From Balneolaceae bacterium (lineage in GTDB: Bacteria; Bacteroidota; Rhodothermia; Balneolales; Balneolaceae), in NCBI GenBank assembly GCA_003559375.1, contig PWLN01000216.1:1-40289 (forward strand): a stretch of 40,289 nt of DNA, in the 5' to 3' direction. A model generated the notes under the pieces. That model was not told the origin of the DNA and ran no database searches. It saw nothing but the letters and a program-made list of their open reading frames with translations. The position numbers and the translations under genes were made by a program. Positions 34,415 to 40,289 of the stretch are shown here, in pieces (position 1 is the stretch's first letter; each line of letters begins with the position of its first letter).

Positions 34415-36132
34415 TGTGAATCCCTCTTCACCTCCCCACCCGATTTACCCCTCAGAAAATCCAGATCAGCACCAAGGTGTGCCTGTAATACATTTTCCTG
34501 ATAAAGCTTCCAGTAACCACGGCCCATATGTAAAGGCAAAGGATTCCATGTTTTTCTTCTCTCGGCAAGCTCTTCTTCCGTTACATGCAAAATCAGCTTT
34601 CGATTCGGCACATCCAGTTCAATAATGTCGCCATTCTGAACCAGCGCCAATGTTCCCCCATCGGCAGATTCAGGAGAAACATGAAGTACAGCCGTTCCGA
34701 ACGCAGTGCCGCTCATACGTCCATCCGAAATCCTGACCATATCCGATATCCCCTGTTCCAGGATTTTTTTAGGCAGCCCCATATTGCCAACTTCAGGCAT
34801 GCCGGGGTAACCTTTCGGGCCAACATTTTTGAGTACCAAAATATCGTCCGGATGAACATCCAGTCCCGGATCATTGATTCGTTCTTTGTAATCTTCGATG
34901 TCTTCAAAAACAACCGCACGCCCTTTATGGATAAGCAAACCCGGAGTGGCGGCAGACGGCTTCATTACCGCTCCATATTCGGCAAGATTCCCTTTCACAA
35001 TCGCAAGGCCTGTTTCTTCTTTAAATGGCTTGTCAAATGTAGAAATCACATCAGGGTTATAGCAGGGCGCATCACTGTATAACTTATTTACTGAACTTCC
35101 GGCTGCAGTTATCACATCAGTGTGAAGTACAGGCAGGAGTTCTTTAATAACGGCCGGTAATCCGCCGGCATAATAAAAGTCTTCCATAAAATGCTCACCC
35201 GATGGCTGAAGATTAACCAGCAGCGGAATATCACGTGACAGTTCGTCAAAATCGTCAAGGCTGAGATCCACGCCAATGCGTCCGGCAATGGCAAGAAGGT
35301 GCACTACAAAATTGGTGGATCCTCCGATCGCTGTGTTGATTTTTATGGCATTTTCGAATGCTTTCCGGGTTAAAATGTCCGACATTTTTTGATTTTCGTT
35401 CACCATCTCAACAATCCGCATACCGGAGTGATGTGCAATCAGTTTACGGTGCATATCGGGCGCAGGGATTGCCGCATTACCGGCAAGCGACAAACCAAGT
35501 GATTCAACCATGCACGCCATCGTGCTTGCCGTTCCCATAACGGCGCAGTGACCGTCGCTGCGGCACATGGATCCTTCCGCTTCCTCCATCTCTTCGAAAG
35601 TCATCTCACCGGTCTTTACTTTATCGGCAAAACGCCAGCCATCGCTTGTGCTGATACTGGCACCCCTGAATTTTCCGGTAAGCATAGGGCCTCCTGAAAC
35701 AACGATCGCTGGCAGATCTACGCTGCATGCTCCCATTACGAGGCTGGGAGTGGTTTTATCACAACCGCATAGAAGCACCACACCATCAACCGGATTTGCA
35801 CGTATCGATTCTTCCACATCCATACTTGCAAGATTGCGGTACAGCATGGCAGTGGGCTTCATCAGTGTTTCACCGAGCGACATCACCGGGAACTCTACAG
35901 GAAATCCGCCCGCTTCAATCACTCCATCACGTACCGATTGAGCCAGGTTTCTGAAGTGGGAATTGCATGGGGTTAGCTCCGACCACGTGTTGCAAATTCC
36001 AATCACCGGTTTATCCCGGAAATAGTGATTGGGAATTCCTGATTTTTTCATCCATGCACGGTAGATCAGGCCGTCTTTTCCTTTTCTTCCGAACCATTCG
36101 GCGCTTCGAAGTTTATTTCCTTTTTCTGACAT
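34411..36132 (-). CDS. IlvD/Edd-family sugar-acid dehydratase
   Basis: This 573-residue Fe-S dehydratase belongs to the IlvD/Edd family, subgroup of L-arabinonate/D-xylonate-type dehydratases ([2Fe-2S], about 575 aa), not the branched-chain IlvD. Evidence is the N-terminus KLRSAEWFGRKGKDGLIYRAW and cluster cysteines Cys56 (SELTPCNSHF), Cys124 (CGCDKTTPS, with the metal-binding Lys126) and Cys196 (GHCAVMGTAST). Their spacing of 68 and 72 is close to that of the Rhizobium arabinonate enzyme. The active-site serine is in RMSGTAFGTAV. No ilvB, ilvC or leu genes are near. It is divergent from the GH78 gene, which suggests a substrate such as an aldonic acid from rhamnose, fucose or arabinose. Confidence 0.9.
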   Translation of the reverse strand: MSEKGNKLRSAEWFGRKGKDGLIYRAWMKKSGIPNHYFRDKPVIGICNTWSELTPCNSHFRNLAQSVRDGVIEAGGFPVEFPVMSLGETLMKPTAMLYRNLASMDVEESIRANPVDGVVLLCGCDKTTPSLVMGACSVDLPAIVVSGGPMLTGKFRGASISTSDGWRFADKVKTGEMTFEEMEEAEGSMCRSDGHCAVMGTASTMACMVESLGLSLAGNAAIPAPDMHRKLIAHHSGMRIVEMVNENQKMSDILTRKAFENAIKINTAIGGSTNFVVHLLAIAGRIGVDLSLDDFDELSRDIPLLVNLQPSGEHFMEDFYYAGGLPAVIKELLPVLHTDVITAAGSSVNKLYSDAPCYNPDVISTFDKPFKEETGLAIVKGNLAEYGAVMKPSAATPGLLIHKGRAVVFEDIEDYKERINDPGLDVHPDDILVLKNVGPKGYPGMPEVGNMGLPKKILEQGISDMVRISDGRMSGTAFGTAVLHVSPESADGGTLALVQNGDIIELDVPNRKLILHVTEEELAERRKTWNPLPLHMGRGYWKLYQENVLQAHLGADLDFLRGKSGGEVKRDSH

Positions 36133-36172
36133 CTGTTATTCCATTAAGTAGTTTTTATCGATTTATAGCTTC

Positions 36173-36232
36173 ATTCAGTAATATAATTGTATTCAGTATT
36201 GCCTGACACCTGAATAATTGAATGCCTGATAC
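36173..36232. promoter_or_regulatory. Direct repeats in the dehydratase/GH78 divergent promoter region
   Basis: The divergent gap has two pairs of direct repeats: ATTCAGTA at 36173 and 36191 (18 bp apart) and GCCTGAYAC at 36201 and 36224 (23 bp apart, about two helical turns). They lie 40-100 bp from the dehydratase ATG and could be regulator sites. Nothing confirms this. Confidence 0.3.
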
Positions 36233-36389
36233 AAATTATTGTAGAATCTGATTAATTGGTTCTCTAATATAGAGTAAGTGCGGTTAGTTTACTTAAACAT
36301 AGCGGCACTTTCCAAAATTAGGAAAATGAATCTGACTATACCGGAATTCTCTTTTTTCCTTTCATTCCCGTCATATTAAAATTGCCAGC

Positions 36390-39300
36390 ATGAAGAAATT
36401 AACATTTCATCGATCAGGCTCTCAAAACCGCCTCATCATTCCATTGCTTTTACTTTTTTGTTTCTTCGTTATCCTTGCACCCGCTTACGCCGATCAACTA
36501 ACCGTTGAAGAACTGCGGGTTGAATACCGCAATAATCCAGTCGGAATTGATGAAATGGCACCACGCCTCTCATGGATCATCCTGAGCGATCAGAAAAATA
36601 CAGTACAAACGGCCTACCATATTCAGGTTGCAAAAGCTCATCCGATTTTTGATTCACCAGATCATCTGATCTGGGATACCGGAAAAATGGATTCGAACCG
36701 TTCCATCCAGATAGAATATGACGGGCCTGAACTCGAATCCAGATCACGATATTTTTGGAGGGTACGCGTCTGGGATAATCACAACCGAACCTCGGAATGG
36801 AGCGAATCTGCATACTGGGAGATGGGGCTGCTGAGTGCTTATAACTGGCAGGCTGTTTGGATTGAACCCGACCTTCAGGAAGATATAACCATCTCCCAAC
36901 CCGCACCCATGCTTAGAAAAGAATTTGAATTATCCGGAAATGTAGAAAGTGCCAGGGCGTATGTAACCGCACACGGTGTTTACGAGATGGAAATTAATGG
37001 CAATCGTGTTGGAGACCACTTTCTTAGTCCCGGCTGGACCAGTTACAATAATCGCCTTCAGTATCAGACATTTGATGTTACAAACCTGCTACATTCAGGT
37101 GAAAATGCAGTGGGGGTTATGCTTGGAGACGGCTGGTACAGAGGGTATATCGGCTGGAGCGATCAACGCAACTATTATGGAAATAAACTGGCACTGCTGA
37201 TGCAGATAGAGGTTACCAATGAAAACGGAGATACGGAAATCATCATCACCGATGGAAACTGGAAGTCTGCCACAGGACCCATTTTAAAATCCGACATCTA
37301 TAACGGGGAATTTTATGATGCACGGCTTGAAGAAACAGGATGGTCAGCCCCCGGATTTGATGACAATTCGTGGGAAGGTGTACGAATTGAGAATCACGAT
37401 AAGTCCAAACTGATCGGACAGGAGGCTCCGCCTGTCAGGAAAATTCAGGAATTAAAACCCAGGCAAATTTTCATAACGCCGGAAGGAGATACAGTTGCTG
37501 ACATGGGGCAAAATATGATCGGCTGGATCCGACTGAAAGTGGAAGGCCCTGAAGGCACACAGATAACCATCAGGCATGCCGAAGTACTCGACAGATATGG
37601 AAATTTTTACACTGAAAACCTGAGAGCAGCCGATCAGACCAATACATATATCCTGAAAGGAGATGGCATAGAGACCTGGGAGCCGCGTTTTACGTTTCAG
37701 GGCTTTCGTTATGTGGCTATTGACGGTTTCCCCGGTGAACTCACAGCCGATCATCTCACCGGCATTGTTCTGCATTCTGATATAGAACCAACCGGACATT
37801 TTCAAAGCTCAAACCCTTGGGTGAACCGGTTGCAACACAATATTATATGGGGGCAAAAAGGAAATTTCCTTGAAGTACCAACCGACTGCCCCCAGCGTGA
37901 TGAACGTATGGGATGGACTGGTGATATCCAGGTATTTGCAGGAACAGCCAATCTATATATGAATACTGCATCTTTCCTCACCAAATGGCTTGCAGATCTT
38001 GAAGCCGACCAGTTTGATGACGGAAGGATCCCGCACGTGGTGCCGAATGTTCTGGGTGACAACGCAGGTGGATCATCAGGCTGGGCAGATGCAGGATTAA
38101 TTGTTCCCTGGTCTTTGTATGAGTCATTCGGAGATATTCGTATTCTCGAACGGCAATACGACAGCATGAAAGCATGGGTTACATATATGGAAGAACGTGC
38201 TGCACGAAATGTAAACACCTATTTATGGGAAGGTGATTTTACCTTTGGCGACTGGCTTTCGTTCAATACTACAAGATCAGACTATCCCGGTGCTTTTACC
38301 GACAAAGACCTGATCAATACTTCATTTTTTGCACACTCATCAAACCTGCTGAGTAAAGCTGCCGGTCTGCTTGGCAAAACAGAAGATGAGGCCTACTATG
38401 CTGATTTATATCAGAAAATCAGGAGAGCATTTCAGGATGAATATGTAACTCCCAACGGGCGTGTAATGTCGAATACCCAAACATCATACCTTCTTGCACT
38501 TCGGTTCGGGCTCCTTGATGATAACCAGATCCCGGTTGCCGCAGATCATCTCGTAGGAGCCATCACTCTCCATGGCCACCTGACAACCGGTTTCCTTGGA
38601 ACACCGTATCTGAATCCCATTCTGAGTGAACATAACCGGAACGACATTGCCTACCGCCTTCTGCTCAGAAAAGAGTACCCATCCTGGCTCTATCCCGTTA
38701 CGATGGGTGCTACAACAATTTGGGAACGATGGGACGGAATCCGTCCCGATGGAACATTTCAGGATGAGGGTATGAACTCGTTCAATCACTATGCCTACGG
38801 AGCAATTGGTGAATGGCTCTTCAATACCGTTGCGGGTATTCAGGCTGTCGAACCGGGGTACAGCAGATTCCGGGTGCAGCCGGTTCCGGGCGGAGGATTG
38901 ACCCATGCAAGAGCCCTGCTGAACTCACCGCATGGCAAAATAGAATCATCATGGGAGATTGAAGAAAATGTCTTTTCACTCCTTGTCGTGGTACCGGCTA
39001 ACACGGTTGCTGAAGTCATCCTCCCATATACTGAACCCGGAAAAATCTACGTGAATGAAAACCCATTGCGTGATTCAGGTTCAATTCTCCAAGTAGAGCA
39101 GCATGGTGCTGATGTACTCGTGGAACTTGGATCAGGACAATATCATTTCCGGTTCCAATCTGATGAACTTGTATCGATGAGCAGGATAGGTGAAACAGAA
39201 GCAAACACCGATGAGGATGAACTGAAGATAGACAGCGATTTGGCACTACTGCTGTCTGATAAGAATGTGAGGGAACTCTTCAGCAAGCATTATCCGGAAT

Positions 39301-39443
39301 TGGCTCAGTCACCATGGCTCAGTCAGGTGTTGGGTTTTCCTCTTGATGTGGCATTGAACACACTTTCCAGGCAATTTGACATCGCTAATACCGCATACCT
39401 TGAGTTTGCGGAAGAATTGGAACAACTACTGAATACCCAATAA
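36390..39443 (+). CDS. Secreted GH78 alpha-L-rhamnosidase
   Basis: This 1017-residue enzyme hydrolyses terminal alpha-L-rhamnose. It has a signal peptide (hydrophobic residues about 16-33, ending PAYAD), an N-terminal beta-sandwich with LRVEYRNNPVGIDEMAPRLSW, a carbohydrate-binding-like jelly roll (AYVTAHGVYEMEINGNRVGD, LGDGWYRGYIGW), and the (alpha/alpha)6 barrel. Catalytic-site sequence DCPQRDERMGWTGD (499-512) holds the general acid region, and IWERWDG (Glu779) holds the likely base. The C-terminal beta-sandwich ends at about 920. About 95 more residues form an acidic, then helical tail (DLALLLSDKNVRELFSKHYP) not needed for the family fold. It is divergent from the dehydratase and upstream of an oxidoreductase gene. 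Confidence 0.95.
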   Translation: MKKLTFHRSGSQNRLIIPLLLLFCFFVILAPAYADQLTVEELRVEYRNNPVGIDEMAPRLSWIILSDQKNTVQTAYHIQVAKAHPIFDSPDHLIWDTGKMDSNRSIQIEYDGPELESRSRYFWRVRVWDNHNRTSEWSESAYWEMGLLSAYNWQAVWIEPDLQEDITISQPAPMLRKEFELSGNVESARAYVTAHGVYEMEINGNRVGDHFLSPGWTSYNNRLQYQTFDVTNLLHSGENAVGVMLGDGWYRGYIGWSDQRNYYGNKLALLMQIEVTNENGDTEIIITDGNWKSATGPILKSDIYNGEFYDARLEETGWSAPGFDDNSWEGVRIENHDKSKLIGQEAPPVRKIQELKPRQIFITPEGDTVADMGQNMIGWIRLKVEGPEGTQITIRHAEVLDRYGNFYTENLRAADQTNTYILKGDGIETWEPRFTFQGFRYVAIDGFPGELTADHLTGIVLHSDIEPTGHFQSSNPWVNRLQHNIIWGQKGNFLEVPTDCPQRDERMGWTGDIQVFAGTANLYMNTASFLTKWLADLEADQFDDGRIPHVVPNVLGDNAGGSSGWADAGLIVPWSLYESFGDIRILERQYDSMKAWVTYMEERAARNVNTYLWEGDFTFGDWLSFNTTRSDYPGAFTDKDLINTSFFAHSSNLLSKAAGLLGKTEDEAYYADLYQKIRRAFQDEYVTPNGRVMSNTQTSYLLALRFGLLDDNQIPVAADHLVGAITLHGHLTTGFLGTPYLNPILSEHNRNDIAYRLLLRKEYPSWLYPVTMGATTIWERWDGIRPDGTFQDEGMNSFNHYAYGAIGEWLFNTVAGIQAVEPGYSRFRVQPVPGGGLTHARALLNSPHGKIESSWEIEENVFSLLVVVPANTVAEVILPYTEPGKIYVNENPLRDSGSILQVEQHGADVLVELGSGQYHFRFQSDELVSMSRIGETEANTDEDELKIDSDLALLLSDKNVRELFSKHYPELAQSPWLSQVLGFPLDVALNTLSRQFDIANTAYLEFAEELEQLLNTQ

Positions 39444-39529
39444 TCAAAACTCTCTTAAATAAACTTTCCGGTAATGGTTATTACTATTTCCGGGGAATTA
39501 AATGATATCGATTAAATAAACATCCAATT

Positions 39530-40289
39530 ATGACTCATCTGAATCGAAAAGATTTTATCAAAAAAACAGGAATAGCTGCAGCAGGTGCCGGACTCTTTTC
39601 AATCATACCCTCATCTGTCTGGAGCAAAAAGGCTGCACCGAGCGACCGGATCAATGTCGCACTCATCGGATGCAGAAATCACGGCTTCATGATACTTCGC
39701 AATGCTCTCAGTAATGCTGATGTGAATTGTGTTGCATTGTGCGATGTAGACGAAAATATACTCAGCGAAAGGGTTCGTACAGTTCAGGAAAGCTACGGGC
39801 ATCAGCCACGCCTGTACAAAGATTTTCGGAAGATGCTTGATGAGGATGATATTGATGCGGTGATCATCGGTACACCCGATCACTGGCATTGCCTGAATTT
39901 CGTCTATGCCTGCCAGGCGGGTAAAGATATTTTTATTGAAAAACCACTCGCAAATACCATTGGTGAATCAGCCATTATGGTGAGGGCAGCAAAAAGATAT
40001 AACCGCGTGGTTCAGGTGGGTCAGCAGCAGCGAAGCAATCCCGCTTTTCTGGAATCGATCGGGCTTGTAAAATCGGGTGCGATCGGCAAGCTTCGCAAAG
40101 TGAATATCTGGGCAAATTTTAACTATGGACTCGGCGCCGCTTTTGCCGAAGATGAACCGGTGCCGGATGGTGTGGACTACGATCTCTGGCTCGGACCAGC
40201 GCCGGAACGACCCTTCAACCGGGCGCGATTCCATGGGTCATGGCGCCATTTCTGGGATTACGGCGGCGGCTTGTTCTCCGACTGGGGAG
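39530..40289 (+). CDS. Gfo/Idh/MocA-family oxidoreductase, N-terminal part (3' end outside window)
   Basis: The frame opens at ATG 39530 and runs off the window end, giving 253 residues. It begins with a Tat-like signal (LNRKDFIKKTGIAAAGAGL, RK instead of RR), then the Rossmann start RINVALIGCRNHG. The family motifs follow: IIGTPDHWH (113-120) and FIEKPLAN with the catalytic Lys138, then VQVGQQQRSN and PDGVDYDLWLGPAP. Unlike the gene at 12152, the central region is intact. Members are NAD(P)-dependent sugar or sugar-acid dehydrogenases or glycoside hydrolase-like enzymes. It lies 86 bases after the rhamnosidase and is probably part of the same saccharide-utilisation unit. Confidence 0.93.
   Translation, partial: MTHLNRKDFIKKTGIAAAGAGLFSIIPSSVWSKKAAPSDRINVALIGCRNHGFMILRNALSNADVNCVALCDVDENILSERVRTVQESYGHQPRLYKDFRKMLDEDDIDAVIIGTPDHWHCLNFVYACQAGKDIFIEKPLANTIGESAIMVRAAKRYNRVVQVGQQQRSNPAFLESIGLVKSGAIGKLRKVNIWANFNYGLGAAFAEDEPVPDGVDYDLWLGPAPERPFNRARFHGSWRHFWDYGGGLFSDWG

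Noticed and set aside
34585-35082. 165-residue + strand frame antisense to the dehydratase
   Set aside because: Fully inside a conserved gene and without homology signs.
1-40289. Defence islands, toxin-antitoxin pairs, CRISPR, tRNA genes, transposases
   Set aside because: Scanned by eye on both strands; no nuclease/helicase clusters, regular repeat-spacer units, tRNA-like folds or transposase motifs were seen. The AlbA_2 protein alone does not make a defence system.

Overview
The window is about 40.3 kb of chromosomal sequence from a moderately low-GC Gram-negative bacterium of the Bacteroidota/Balneolota-Rhodothermota type. I infer this from the tripartite RND pump with TolC, TonB energy transducers, lipoprotein signals, a DnaE carrying an N-terminal exonuclease, and a promoter-like box of the Bacteroidota form TAnnTTTG. 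A marine or halophilic Balneolaceae-like organism is my best guess, not a proof. I see no tRNA, rRNA, CRISPR array, transposase, integrase or phage gene. The gene content is mostly housekeeping plus a sugar-utilisation edge at the right end.

Layout: the 3' end of a glutamate dehydrogenase and an RsbW-like ATPase (+, 1-754); a three-gene RND efflux operon with ATGA overlaps (-, 764-6323); thioredoxin and a 1408-residue DNA polymerase III alpha (-, 6515-11191); an alpha/beta hydrolase coupled to an internally deleted Gfo/Idh/MocA oxidoreductase (-, 11316-12925); an S9 peptidase (-) divergent from an orphan amino-acid-type binding lipoprotein (+); a formate/nitrite channel and a TIM-barrel lipoprotein (-); hslO-ndh (+); then a run of minus-strand genes lipB-lipA-plsY-gpsA-AlbA_2-iscA-like (21973-26681); two tandem tonB paralogues, each with its own terminator; lpdA; a sodium/alanine symporter; DinB and MarC; a free-methionine-sulfoxide reductase (+); a sugar-acid dehydratase (-) divergent from a GH78 alpha-L-rhamnosidase (+); and the start of a second Gfo/Idh/MocA oxidoreductase cut by the window end.

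How the genes work together: lipB and lipA make the lipoyl cofactor, and LpdA reoxidises lipoamide in the 2-oxoacid dehydrogenases. GpsA and PlsY make glycerol-3-phosphate and acylate it for phospholipid synthesis. Hsp33, type II NADH dehydrogenase, thioredoxin and fRMsr are redox or oxidative-stress functions. The GH78, dehydratase and oxidoreductase genes suggest use of rhamnose-containing or related polysaccharides.

The observations most worth a second look are: the exonuclease-DnaE fusion with a degraded PHP metal site; a 27-nt perfectly conserved element plus covarying hairpin retained behind both tonB copies; the Gfo/Idh/MocA gene with a clean in-frame loss of its catalytic middle; a symporter whose conserved N-terminus has no standard start codon; and repeat-like debris at two convergent gene junctions. 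I did not find a convincing multi-gene undescribed system.
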